Of a DNA stretch of 64,000 nucleotides, positions 40,799 to 50,844 are shown piece by piece. The notes below the pieces were generated by a model. The model saw only the letters and a program-made list of their open reading frames with translations. It did not search any database and was not told the DNA's origin. Position 1 is the stretch's first letter. Each line of letters begins with the position of its first letter. The position numbers and the translations under genes are program-made. Source of the DNA: Bradyrhizobium viridifuturi (GTDB lineage Bacteria; Pseudomonadota; Alphaproteobacteria; Rhizobiales; Xanthobacteraceae); contig NZ_LGTB01000003.1 of the NCBI RefSeq assembly GCF_001238275.1, positions 186,001-250,000 of the forward strand, in the 5' to 3' direction.

Positions 40799-42448
40799 CT
40801 ACGGCGCCGGGATCGCCAGCAGGCTCGAGATGCTGCGGCCGCGGATGTCGTAGACGCGGGCGAACACGACGTCGTCGCGCTTGATCTCGACCATCACGGG
40901 CGCGGCAAGACCCTTGCAGTAGAACTCGCCGAGCGTCATCGCGAAGTCGGCGGCATTGCTGTCCCAGCCGATCGTGAAGTCGGGCCCGAGCGCGACCTGC
41001 GCGGGGCGCTGCGGTCCGCACACGGCGACCTTCCACTTGCGGTTCTGCGGCGGCACTTCCTGCCGCTCCGCCAGCTGCTCGCGCAGCCCGTCGGAGGCCT
41101 GCTTCAGCGCCAGGCCCCAATAGTCCAGCATGAAGAAATTGTCGGCGGTCCGTACCGTGCCGGCGATGTGGTTGAAGTGGGTGTACTGGTACGGATGCAG
41201 GCGGATCATCTCGCTGAGCGGCAGCAGCAGGCCGAACGCGAACACCGCGAGCGCCGCCGGCTGCCAGGCGCGGCGGTTCTCGCCGAGCCAGTCCATGCCG
41301 CGGGCGAACGCGACGCCGCCGAGCACCGCCATCGGCGGAATCACGAAGATGAAATGGCGGATGCCGTTGTAGAGCGCCGGCCGCTTCACCATCGCGATCA
41401 CCAGCGGCAGCGTCGCCGCCAGCGTCAGCATCAGCATGATCGACTTGCGCTTCGCGGTCACATCGTTGCGCGACAGCGACATGAAGGTCGCGATGACCGC
41501 CGCGGTCAGCAGCACCAGCAGCACTTCGGGAAGCTGCAACGCGAACAGCGTGGGCAGATAGGACCACGGCATGTCCGGCACCGACACCAGCGCGCCGTCG
41601 AACATCTCCTTCCACGGCTTCTCGAAGAAGTGCGAGAAATAGGTCACCGCTTCCAGCGGATGGCCGGGCTCCATGATCGACCACGGCCAGATCAGGCCCA
41701 TGACGAGATAGCCCAGCACAAGCCCCGGCAGCAGCACATAGACGACATGGGCGAAGCGGTGGGTCGCCTCGCGCGTGCCCTGCTTGCGGACTTCCTCGAT
41801 GAAGAGCGGGATGAAGCCGATCACTGCGTAGATCAAAGCGAGGCCGCCGAGCACGCGGCAGCCGATCGACAGGCCGGCACCCAGGCCCACGATCAGGATC
41901 GTGCGCGGCGACGGTGCCGGATATTCCTCGAACAGGCGGACGAGACCCAGGATCAGGACGATCATCGCCACGGCGAACGGCGCGTCCTTCGGGTTCATGA
42001 ACATGTGGCCGTAGAAGGTCGGGCACAGCGCCAGCAGCAGCAGCGCCGCCAGTCCCGCCAGCGGGCCGCCGACACGCCGCGCCAGGCGCCAGGTTACGGC
42101 AAGCCCGATAACGCCGACGACGGCGCCGAGCAGGCGGCGCGTCTCGAACAATTCGAGCGGAATGATCTTGTGCAGCAGGGCGGCCGCCATGTCGAAGCCG
42201 CCGCCGTACATATAGAGGTTGGCAAACGACAGCGCGCCGGTGTCCTTAAAGCCGGACCCGTACATGCGGAGCAGGAGGTCGGCATATTCAGCGTGGGTGT
42301 AATCGTCCCAGCCAAGACCGTAATCGCGGAAAGTGAGGCCGGCGACCACCGCGACCACGCCGAGGACGAGGAATGCGAGATCGTCGCAGGTCTTCTCCAC
42401 GGAGCGCCGCGCAGGCGCCTCGATGGCAGACGTCGTGATCGATGACAT
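40799..42448 (-). CDS. Multi-pass membrane glycosyltransferase-like protein (PMT/ArnT type)
   Basis: The 549-residue protein has about ten to twelve membrane segments (LAFLVLGVVAVVAGLTF, LLGAVVGVIGLAVTW, GGPLAGLAALLLLALCP, VAMIVLILGLVRLF, VVYVLLPGLVLGYLVMG and others). An early luminal loop, DYGLGWDDYTHAEYADLLL, has acidic residues where PMT/ArnT-type (GT39/GT83-like) transferases place the catalytic Asp. The family moves sugars from polyprenyl carriers to lipid or protein acceptors at the periplasmic face. The C-terminal 100 residues (HFNHIAGTVRTADNFFMLDY and after) form a soluble domain. The exact donor and acceptor are unknown. Confidence 0.75.
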   Translation of the reverse strand: MSSITTSAIEAPARRSVEKTCDDLAFLVLGVVAVVAGLTFRDYGLGWDDYTHAEYADLLLRMYGSGFKDTGALSFANLYMYGGGFDMAAALLHKIIPLELFETRRLLGAVVGVIGLAVTWRLARRVGGPLAGLAALLLLALCPTFYGHMFMNPKDAPFAVAMIVLILGLVRLFEEYPAPSPRTILIVGLGAGLSIGCRVLGGLALIYAVIGFIPLFIEEVRKQGTREATHRFAHVVYVLLPGLVLGYLVMGLIWPWSIMEPGHPLEAVTYFSHFFEKPWKEMFDGALVSVPDMPWSYLPTLFALQLPEVLLVLLTAAVIATFMSLSRNDVTAKRKSIMLMLTLAATLPLVIAMVKRPALYNGIRHFIFVIPPMAVLGGVAFARGMDWLGENRRAWQPAALAVFAFGLLLPLSEMIRLHPYQYTHFNHIAGTVRTADNFFMLDYWGLALKQASDGLREQLAERQEVPPQNRKWKVAVCGPQRPAQVALGPDFTIGWDSNAADFAMTLGEFYCKGLAAPVMVEIKRDDVVFARVYDIRGRSISSLLAIPAP

Positions 42449-42787
42449 AGCTAGTGGTACCGGCGTGCCTGTGGCCCAGTTTGGCGCTTTAGGGCCTCAT
42501 TCCCCGGCATCCATAGCGCAGTTCCGTTTCCGAGTAATTGGTAATTGTGGCGTAATTTCCCAGATGCGTTGCAATAAATTGGCAGCAATTCGTAGCCAGT
42601 AAATCTACGGAAGCGGGTGCCGGGGCGGCGCGATGTGACCCGCGAGGACGACGCGCGTTCGCGCGGTTAAGCGGGATTTTAGGGAACTCTGCCTACAATT
42701 GGCGGTTGGCGGTGTGGGCAATATGACGGTATCGTGGCGTTGGTGGCCCACACCGATTTTCGGTCGGGTCTTCCGGGGGTTAGTTCA
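42449..42787. other. Divergent gap, no gene seen
   Basis: This 339-base stretch separates divergently oriented genes and holds their promoters. TTAAGCGGGATTTTA (42667-42681) is one base off the CtrA consensus. No hairpin, repeat family or protein-like frame stands out. Confidence 0.4.
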
Positions 42788-43666
42788 ATGAAGGTTGGTC
42801 TGTTGGTCGTCGGCGCGGGCCTGGTTGTGGTGGGCTTGGCGGCGGTCGGCTTGGGAATCCCCAACAAGGAATTCAGCGTCGGCGGTACGTTGATCACGAC
42901 GGGCGTGACCGGCGTGTGCACGGGCGCAATCGTGCTGGCGCTTGCCGCCGTGCTCGGGGAACTTCAGGTCATCGCGGCGCGGCTCGAGCCGGGTGCCGCC
43001 GGCGCCAGGATTGAGCTTCCGCCTGCAACTTCCCCGCGCAATGCCCCTGACGATGCGGTGTTCCCGCCGCCGCGTGAGCCGAAGGTCGCCGCACCCCCGC
43101 CGGTCCCGCCGGCCGCGGGCGCGACGCCGCCACCCTGGCACGACGAACTCGCCACGCGCAGTGCGCCAGCCGAGGCATCGCCGCCCGCGCCGGGCACAGC
43201 GCCTGCGGATGGCAGCGCGCCGCCGAAGCGGCGCAACCTGCTGTTCTCCTCCTCGCGGAAGGAGCGTGAGCGGACCGAGGCACGGGCTGCCGAGCCGCTG
43301 ACGCCGGATTTGCTGTCGGCGGAACTGCGTCCGGGTCCCGCCGCGGCGGCCGACCCCGCGCCGGCAACGTTCGACGACGCATGGCCCAAGGCCGATCGGC
43401 CGAGGTCGGTCGACGTCGCGCCGCGGCGCGGCCCACGGGCGCCATCGACCTTCGGCGAGGCGCAGTCGGCGGCCGCGTCGCCGTCATCAGGCCATCCGCC
43501 GCCGCCGCAGGAGCAGCCCCCGGTGACCGTGCTCAAGTCGGGCGTCGTCGACGGCATGGCCTATTCGCTCTATTCGGACGGATCGATCGAAGCGCAGATG
43601 CCCGAGGGTATGATGCGGTTTGCCTCGATCGACGAGCTCCGCTCGCATCTGGAGCAAAGGCCGTAG
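42788..43666 (+). CDS. Membrane-anchored Pro/Ala-rich hypothetical protein
   Basis: From ATG 42788 (after GGGGGTTAGTTCA) the product is 292 residues. Two hydrophobic segments lie near the start: VGLLVVGAGLVVVGLAAVGL and LITTGVTGVCTGAIVLALAA. A long Pro/Ala/Arg-rich, probably disordered region follows (about 75-235, with PPPREPKVAAPPPVPPAAGA). A short folded end closes it (VLKSGVVDGMAYSLYSDGSI, then MRFASIDELRSHLEQRP), which looks like a small beta-rich domain. The gene seems well adapted to the genome's codon use. No known family is recognised. It probably has its tail in the cytoplasm. Confidence 0.65.
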   Translation: MKVGLLVVGAGLVVVGLAAVGLGIPNKEFSVGGTLITTGVTGVCTGAIVLALAAVLGELQVIAARLEPGAAGARIELPPATSPRNAPDDAVFPPPREPKVAAPPPVPPAAGATPPPWHDELATRSAPAEASPPAPGTAPADGSAPPKRRNLLFSSSRKERERTEARAAEPLTPDLLSAELRPGPAAAADPAPATFDDAWPKADRPRSVDVAPRRGPRAPSTFGEAQSAAASPSSGHPPPPQEQPPVTVLKSGVVDGMAYSLYSDGSIEAQMPEGMMRFASIDELRSHLEQRP

Positions 43667-43849
43667 ATCTACGGCAATACTTGCGAACAGCCGGCGCGAA
43701 GTCTAAGACACGGCTGTTGTTGTCAGATTTTCTGTAATCCGCTCATATTCGCGAAGTAGTACGCGATTCTGTTGATGTATTGTTGCGCGCGGATACTGCC
43801 CGAACGGCGTGCGGCGCCGCGCCGTCGAGAGCACGGGGAAGGTTGAGCC

Positions 43850-44263
43850 ATGTCCGATACATCAGGCAAAACGCCGGTCGAGCTGACCGCCAACATCGTT
43901 TCGGCCTATCTCAGCAATAATCCGACGCCGGCCTCGGACATCCCGAACCTGATCGGTCAGGTCCATGCCGCGCTGCTGCGGGTGTCGAGCGGCCGCAGCG
44001 ATATGCCGAGCGAGCCGGCCAAGCCTGCGGTGTCGATGAAGAAGTCGATCACGCCGGAATATCTGGTGTGTCTCGAGGACGGCAAGCGATTCAAGTCGCT
44101 CAAGCGCCATCTGCGCACCCAGTACAACATGACCCCCGAGCAGTATCGCGACAAATGGGGGCTGCCGGCCGACTATCCGATGGTGGCGCCGAACTACGCG
44201 GTGGCGCGATCGCAGCTGGCCAAGAAGATGGGCCTCGGCCAGCAGGCGCGGAAGCGGAAGTAA
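43850..44263 (+). CDS. MucR/Ros family transcriptional regulator
   Basis: The 137-residue protein belongs to the Ros/MucR family, DNA-binding regulators of exopolysaccharide, motility and cell-cycle genes in rhizobia. ELTANIVSAYLSNNPTPASD and IPNLIGQVHAALLRV form the N-terminal oligomerisation region. The DNA-binding part is SITPEYLVCLEDGKRFKSLK and RHLRTQYNMTPEQYRDKWGL. The classical Ros finger has two Cys and two His ligands. Here the second Cys position is Asp (CLED) and the second His position appears as Tyr, as in relatives reported to fold without zinc. It is convergent with sufE, only 3 bases apart. Confidence 0.92.
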   Translation: MSDTSGKTPVELTANIVSAYLSNNPTPASDIPNLIGQVHAALLRVSSGRSDMPSEPAKPAVSMKKSITPEYLVCLEDGKRFKSLKRHLRTQYNMTPEQYRDKWGLPADYPMVAPNYAVARSQLAKKMGLGQQARKRK

Positions 44264-44266
44264 CAC

Positions 44267-44698
44267 CTACGCGGCGGACGCCAGCGCCTCGCGGGCATCG
44301 TTGCGGATGCGATCGACCATCGAGCGCAGGCCGTTGGAGCGCTGCGGCGTCAGATGGTCGCGGAAGCCGAATTCGTCGAACAGCGCGAGCGCATCGGTGT
44401 CGAGGATCTGCTGCGGCGTGTGCCCGGAAAACAGCGTCAGCACGATTGCGACCAGGCCGCGCACGATGTGGGCGTCGCTGTCGCCGATATAGATGAGGCG
44501 CGGTTCGCCATTGGCATCGCGCTCGATCCGCTTCGACAGCCAAACCTGGCTGACGCAGCCCTGCACCTTGTTCTCGGCCGAATGCTCCGCCTCCGACAAC
44601 GGCTCAAGCGTGCGGCCGAGCTCGATGACGTAGCGGTAACGGTCGTCCCACTCGTCGAGCAGCGCAAAATTGTCCCTGATTTCGTCGATCGTCGTCAT
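44267..44698 (-). CDS. sufE: SufE family sulfur-transfer protein
   Basis: The 143-residue protein matches SufE, which accepts sulfur from the cysteine desulfurase SufS for iron-sulfur cluster assembly. MTTIDEIRDNFALLDEWDDR and YRYVIELGRTLEPL form the N-terminal helices. NKVQGCVSQVWL carries the active-site Cys in the conserved QGCxSxVW loop. GLVAIVLTLFSGHTPQQIL and LTPQRSNGLRSMVDRI follow as in the family. The gene is away from a suf operon in this window. Confidence 0.95.
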   Translation of the reverse strand: MTTIDEIRDNFALLDEWDDRYRYVIELGRTLEPLSEAEHSAENKVQGCVSQVWLSKRIERDANGEPRLIYIGDSDAHIVRGLVAIVLTLFSGHTPQQILDTDALALFDEFGFRDHLTPQRSNGLRSMVDRIRNDAREALASAA

Positions 44699-44754
44699 CG
44701 TGGCCCGCGTCCTGTCCTCAGGGGCTTATATAGGAAGGCGGGCCGCGAAAGCGA

Positions 44755-44825
44755 TGAAAATGGAACCGGTTCCCTGCGGTTTTGACGTGTTTTCCTGGCG
44801 CGAACCGGTACCCGTGCTCACGGCA
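44755..44825. repeat. Diverged copy of the GCGTTTTC palindromic repeat
   Basis: GATGAAAATGGAACCGGTTC and GTGTTTTCCTGGCGCGAACC, followed by GGTACCCG, echo the element at 16741-16784 (TACCGGTTCGCG, GAAAACGC). It sits between sufE and the DUF5330 gene and slightly overlaps the latter's end. Confidence 0.5.
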
Positions 44826-45195
44826 TCGGCGGCGGGTGGAATTCGATCGCCTGGTCGTCGGCAGTCAGCGTGTCGCGGGATGCCAAGGCTTGATCGGTAT
44901 CGTCGTTGCCGATGGATCCGGTGTGATCGGGCTTCTTGTCGGTGATCATCTGGTAAAGCTTGCGCGCCCCGTCGGTCGCGCGCTGGCCGATCGCGGTCGC
45001 AGCCTGGCCACCGACTTCGCAGGCCGACGGCTGACGCTTGCAGAACTGACCCATGTCGTTGATCGTCGCGGTCGCGGCCGACACCGCGTCCGACGCGCTG
45101 ATCTGCGGCGTCTTGTCGGCTTCTGGTGTTTTGTCTCTCGGCAGCAGCACGAGCACAAGCCCGAGCCAGAATGCCAAACGCAGCAGGAAGAACAT
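44818..45195 (-). CDS. DUF5330-like membrane-anchored protein
   Basis: From ATG 45195 the product is 125 residues. The N-terminal hydrophobic stretch MFFLLRLAFWLGLVLVLLP is an uncleaved anchor or signal. The rest is soluble: ASDAVSAATATINDMGQFCK and RQPSACEVGGQAATAIGQRA contain two cysteines (FCxxxPSAC), the typical DUF5330 pattern, and TDGARKLYQMITDKK follows. It probably faces the periplasm, where the two Cys could pair. Role unknown. The frame continues upstream to 45504 without family features. Confidence 0.75.
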   Translation of the reverse strand: MFFLLRLAFWLGLVLVLLPRDKTPEADKTPQISASDAVSAATATINDMGQFCKRQPSACEVGGQAATAIGQRATDGARKLYQMITDKKPDHTGSIGNDDTDQALASRDTLTADDQAIEFHPPPMP

Positions 45196-45608
45196 GGCGC
45201 GATCCCGGTCGTCTATCTTGTCTTTTGCTTCTTCGCGGTCGATGCCGCTGTTTGCCTCAGAGTTAGCATCGGTCGATAAATCGGAAGTATCTGCATTGAA
45301 GTAAATCCGCCGAAAAATCGCGGAAAATTCGCCTGAATTGATTCGCCGTAAATTTTCGATTGATGGCGGCTTTTGGCTGCCGGAGACCGCGGCTGCGCCG
45401 CGTCCACCATTTCGAAACCATAGCTGGTCGCGCCCGGAAACCAGCCGTTCACCATCCCTGACAAATGAGCGGTGAATGGCAGCCTCGAAGCCTCGCCAAT
45501 GCACGGTGTTTGGCGGCAGGCCACCCCGCCTTAGCGTTCGCTTAAGTTCGCTCTGACACGTTGACCTGCAATCACGAAGGAGGCGTTCCGGCGCGTCTGT
45601 CTTGACGA
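45196..45608. other. Gap upstream of the histidine kinase gene
   Basis: This 413-base stretch has no convincing gene; short frames in it lack ribosome sites and protein character. Around 45275-45360 it is A+T-richer than the surroundings (GAAGTAAATCCGCCGAAAAA, CGTAAATTTTCG), as expected for divergent promoters. A near-consensus CtrA box lies at 45532. Confidence 0.4.
45532..45546. promoter_or_regulatory. Near-consensus CtrA box upstream of histidine kinase gene
   Basis: TTAGCGTTCGCTTAA matches TTAA-N7-TTAA with one mismatch. It ends 62 bases before the kinase start at 45609, a normal distance for regulation. Evidence is the motif only. Confidence 0.35.
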
Positions 45609-47433
<1,825 letters not shown>

Positions 47434-47441
<8 letters not shown>

Positions 47442-48198
47442 ACAGACTTTGGACGATGATGAAAAGCCGCGCCGTCGGCGCGGCGCCAAGGCAGTGGCCA
47501 TCGCGGCCGAGGAAGAGCGCGGCCTCGTGCTGCGCTTGCTGCTGCACAGTCCGAAGGACCTGATCGCCGGCGTGCTGGCCCTGTCTGCCATCGTTGCGAT
47601 CCTGATCAATGCGCTGTTCCTGCAGGCCGGCCGGCATCCGTCACCGATGTTCGGCGGCTCGGTGGTGACGCTGCCGCCGCCGCCTCCGGCTGTCGCGGCC
47701 GCCAGCCCGATGCCGCGCCCGCGTCCCGCCGAGGCTGCCGCCCGATCCGTCGAGCCGGCTGCCATGGAGCCGTCCAGGCCGGTCGACGTGAAGCCGGTGG
47801 AGACCAAGCCGGCCGAGACCAGGTCCGTTGAAGCCAAGCCGGAGCCGAAGCCGGTTGAAGCCAAGCAGGTCGATCCGATGGCCAACCTGGTGCTGAAGTC
47901 GACCGCCGCGCCGCCGGCGGCCGCACCGACCCCGGCCGCCGCGCCATCCAGCGTCATGCGTCCGCCGGCGCCGATCCCGACCGCACATCTGAGCCCGGCC
48001 GGCAAACGCATCGCCGCGGTCCAGCGGACGCTGACGGAGTATGGCTACGGCCAGCTCAAGCCGACCGGCACGATCGGTGTGGACACCCAGCACGCGATCG
48101 CGAAGTTCGAGCGCGCCCGCAAGCTGCCGGTGACCGGCCAGATGTCCGATCGTCTGGTGCGCGAACTCGGCACGATGATCGGGCACCCGATCGACTAG
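47434..48198 (+). CDS. Membrane-anchored peptidoglycan-binding domain protein
   Basis: The 254-residue product has a charged cytoplasmic N-terminus (DDDEKPRRRRGAKAVAIAAE), one membrane helix (LIAGVLALSAIVAILINALF), and a long Pro/Ala/Glu/Lys linker (VKPVETKPAETRSVEAKPEP). At the C-terminus is a PG_binding_1 domain (about 185-250: AGKRIAAVQRTLTEYGYGQL; DTQHAIAKFERARKLPVTGQ). It would anchor in the inner membrane and bind cell wall. The GTG start at 47434 overlaps the kinase stop by 8 bases, so the two are coupled; perhaps the kinase activity is tied to wall growth or division. That link is inference. Confidence 0.85.
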
Positions 48199-48209
48199 TG
48201 CTTTTCTCT

Positions 48210-48240
48210 CGTCATGGCCGGGTGTCATCCGGCCACGACG
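48210..48240. terminator. Palindrome between convergent genes, probable terminator
   Basis: CGTCATGGCCGG (48210-48221) pairs with CCGGCCACGACG (48229-48240) around GTGTCAT, with one mismatch. It resembles the CGTCATGGCCGGG repeats scattered in such genomes. Its place between converging genes suggests a bidirectional transcription end, although no T-run follows. Confidence 0.5.
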
Positions 48241-48264
48241 GCTCTTCTTCGCGTTGAACTGGCC

Positions 48265-49908
48265 TCAGACTGCTTCGCCCAGCAGAACGTCCCTGACCTC
48301 GTCCGAGAACAGCTTCTTGCGGCCGGCAAGCAGCACCCATTCCGGATCGTCGCGATCCGGTGTGGCGTGCGGCATGCCGTGATCGAGCAGCGCCTGCGCG
48401 CAGCCAGCCCAATCGCCGCCGCCGATCGGTTCATTGCAGGAGGCCCACGACAGCGAGCCGGACGCGTTGTCGCCGAAGCCGTGCTGCTCGGTCCACTCGG
48501 CACCGTGCTCGAGCAGGAAGCGTGTCAGCCCGGCGTTGCCGCGGAACACCGCGTGATTGAGCGCCGACGCATCCCAGTCGCCGGCGCGCACCGCAATAGG
48601 CCAGCCGAGCTCGACCATCAGCCGCACCGCTTCGTCGCCGCCCGCCGCGGCGAGTTCGGGGAGCAGCCGCAACTGCTGTGGTGAAAGCGAAGCCGGGAGA
48701 TCGGGCCGGCCGGCCTGGATCCGCCGCGCCTCGATCGCGTTGCCGCTGCTGCACGCCGCGACGAACCGCTCGTCATCGGCGAGCATCTCCTCACCAGTGC
48801 GCTCGCGCAGCAATTCCGCGACTTCGGTCAGGCCGAATTGCAGGGCGTAGCGATAGGCGCTGAGGTCATCCGGCGTCGTGACGTGCGGGTCAGCGCCGGC
48901 GTCGAGCAGGGTCGCAATGCACTTCCGCGACCGCCGTCGCCGGATCGCCCACATCAACGGTGAGCCGCAATCAGTCAGCGGCGCATTGCGGGCAGGTTCG
49001 TTCGGATTGCCGCCGTGCCGGAGCAGCAATTCGAGCGCCGGCACGTTCTCGTCGTCGAGCACCTTGTACATCGCGTTGGTGCCGGCGATCCGCGCGCCAT
49101 GTTCGAGCAGCACGCCTGTCGTCAGGGAGCCCTCGAGCGAGTGGTACAGCGATTCATTGTCGTTCGGATCGGCGCCGGCTTCGAGCAACAGCCTGGTCAA
49201 CTCGAGATCGTGGTTTTGCCCGGCGGCGCCATATAGAGCCGACAGCGGATTGCTGTCGTCGGGCGCGTCGAGCGATCCTGGCGGCCAGCGGCTGCTGATG
49301 CGCTGGTCGGGATCGGCGCCGGCTTCCAGCAGCAGGCGCGCGCAGCGATGCAGCTGCGCCCGAAACTCCGGAGTCTGCAGAAGGCTCGAATGCGTCACCG
49401 CGACCAGTGGCGGTAGTTTTAGAGGTCCGCCGGGACGATTGACCCATGTGGGATCATGGGCAGCGGTGCGCCGCAGTGTCTCCTCGTCGCCAATAGCGCA
49501 AGCGAGATAGGGATCGTCGGCTGCGAGACCTGGATCCTCGGTGAGCACCCGTATCGCAACACGCGGGTGCGCGCGATCGCTGGTGCCGGCGACATCAGCG
49601 GCATAGACCAGTTGCAGCCATCGCCGCACGCGGTCGGCCTTGCTTTTGCCGGGCGGCAATTGGGCTTCGACATAGCGCCGCAGGTCGGGCCATGAGGCGA
49701 AGCCGAGATCGCGCGCCACGCAGGACTGCGCGTCATGGAGCCGCAGATCGAGTGCGTCGAGTTGAGCGTCGCTGCGTCCGGCCGCCGCCGGAAGCGCCTG
49801 CCGAAAACGGGCGTAAGCCTCCGGCGCCTGCCGCCGGTAAAGGCGGATCAGCTCCTTGGCCTGCTTCTTCAGATGTTCGAGATTCAATCGCGCGGGCGAT
49901 CGGTTCAT
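48265..49908 (-). CDS. Ankyrin-repeat domain protein (547 aa)
   Basis: The N-terminal 90 residues (MNRSPARLNLEHLKKQAKEL; DAQSCVARDLGFASWPDLRR) are of a kind often placed before ankyrin repeats in bacterial proteins. From about 170 onward there are repeated ankyrin units, most clearly CARLLLEAGADPDQRI, ELTRLLLEAGADPNDN, PALELLLRHGGNPNE, KCIATLLDAGADPHVT and GLTRFLLEHGAEWTE. No signal peptide or catalytic domain is seen; the protein is probably cytoplasmic and binds a protein partner. ATG 49908 follows GGAGGTTGCC on the minus strand, a good ribosome site. Role and partner unknown. Confidence 0.85.
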   Translation of the reverse strand: MNRSPARLNLEHLKKQAKELIRLYRRQAPEAYARFRQALPAAAGRSDAQLDALDLRLHDAQSCVARDLGFASWPDLRRYVEAQLPPGKSKADRVRRWLQLVYAADVAGTSDRAHPRVAIRVLTEDPGLAADDPYLACAIGDEETLRRTAAHDPTWVNRPGGPLKLPPLVAVTHSSLLQTPEFRAQLHRCARLLLEAGADPDQRISSRWPPGSLDAPDDSNPLSALYGAAGQNHDLELTRLLLEAGADPNDNESLYHSLEGSLTTGVLLEHGARIAGTNAMYKVLDDENVPALELLLRHGGNPNEPARNAPLTDCGSPLMWAIRRRRSRKCIATLLDAGADPHVTTPDDLSAYRYALQFGLTEVAELLRERTGEEMLADDERFVAACSSGNAIEARRIQAGRPDLPASLSPQQLRLLPELAAAGGDEAVRLMVELGWPIAVRAGDWDASALNHAVFRGNAGLTRFLLEHGAEWTEQHGFGDNASGSLSWASCNEPIGGGDWAGCAQALLDHGMPHATPDRDDPEWVLLAGRKKLFSDEVRDVLLGEAV

Positions 49909-50133
49909 GGCAACCTCCGTGCATCATCGCCGATGGTCCACAAAACCGGCTGCACAAAGGCTTGGTTGGCCGCGTATTTGGTGCAAGTGGGTTCAACCCT
50001 TCCCGTGGACCCGGGTGCGGCTTGCACCGCAGATGCAAGGATATGGGCGAGCATTGTATCGGTCAACCCGCCGCTCCGTGACATCATCTGTGACAATTGG
50101 ACGTGGCCGCGCCGCTGGCCTATAGGTCGGCGC

Positions 50134-50477
50134 ATGCGATTGAAAACCAGCATATGGGTGGCGGCGTATCTGCGCCGCTGCCAGACCGAAGGCGTGTTCG
50201 GAGCGGTCCGCAAGAAGGGCGCCGAGGAAGCCGGCGCCGTGTTCGTCAAGGTGGCGCTGATGGACGGCAACGCGATGCTGTATGCGCCGGCGCCGCAGAC
50301 GGTCTATGACGACAGCCGTCCGGTCGAGCGCTTGTTCGTAGCGACCGCGCCGCAGCCGGTGTCCGAGCCGTCGGTCGAGGAGCGGTTGACCAAGGAGCTC
50401 CGCTTCGATCCCGACGCTGGATCGTCGAGACTGAAGACCGCGCCGGGCGGCATTTTCTCGATCTGGCGAAGGCCTAG
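50134..50477 (+). pseudogene. DUF1491 family protein, frameshifted near its end
   Basis: From ATG 50134 the protein reads MRLKTSIWVAAYLRRCQTEG and VFGAVRKKGAEEAGAVFVKV, then LYAPAPQTVYDDSRPVERLF and EPSVEERLTKELRFDPD. This is the DUF1491 pattern, a protein of about 114 residues common in alphaproteobacteria and of unknown function. At CCCGACGCTGGATC (about 50411-50417) one base is missing. With GCC TGG the frame would continue WIVETEDRAGRHFLDLAKA to a stop at 50475-50477, a typical family ending. As printed the frame instead runs on to 50697 with non-family sequence. The gene may be intact in the organism. Confidence 0.8.
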
Positions 50478-50844
50478 GCGCAGCCTCGGCTGCCGGGGAA
50501 GCAAGGCGCATTTGATGGCCGCTTGCTCCACGGCGGCGGCGCAAATCCCGACATCCAACGACCTCATGATCGGACCAGATCTCGTCGAGTCCTTTGGGAT
50601 CGCGCGACGTGGCCAAACGAAGCTGCGGTCGATCGGTGTGGTGCACCGATGCACAGCCGTTGTCGAGCAAAGCGTAGTCCCGTTCAGCAATCTGTGACCC
50701 TAGGTACGCTGCCAAGGGCCGAGCCGGTGAGCGCATCCGCGTGAGTCGGCCGGCGTATCTCAGACGATCAGGCGAGCGAACGCCTGATGACGGCTTGCAT
50801 CAGTGCACTCTGGTCGATTGTCTCTCGCGCCCCGGAAACATCCC
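50478..50844. other. Gap with no recognised gene
   Basis: This 367-base stretch between the DUF1491 gene and the alkene reductase gene has frames open on both strands (for example minus strand 50304-50690) but none with family likeness or a good ribosome site. Composition is more mixed than the neighbours. It could be debris from an old insertion; no transposase motif could be named. Confidence 0.35.

Noticed and set aside
50478..50844. A transposase remnant
   Set aside because: No DDE or tyrosine recombinase motif and no terminal inverted repeats could be seen.
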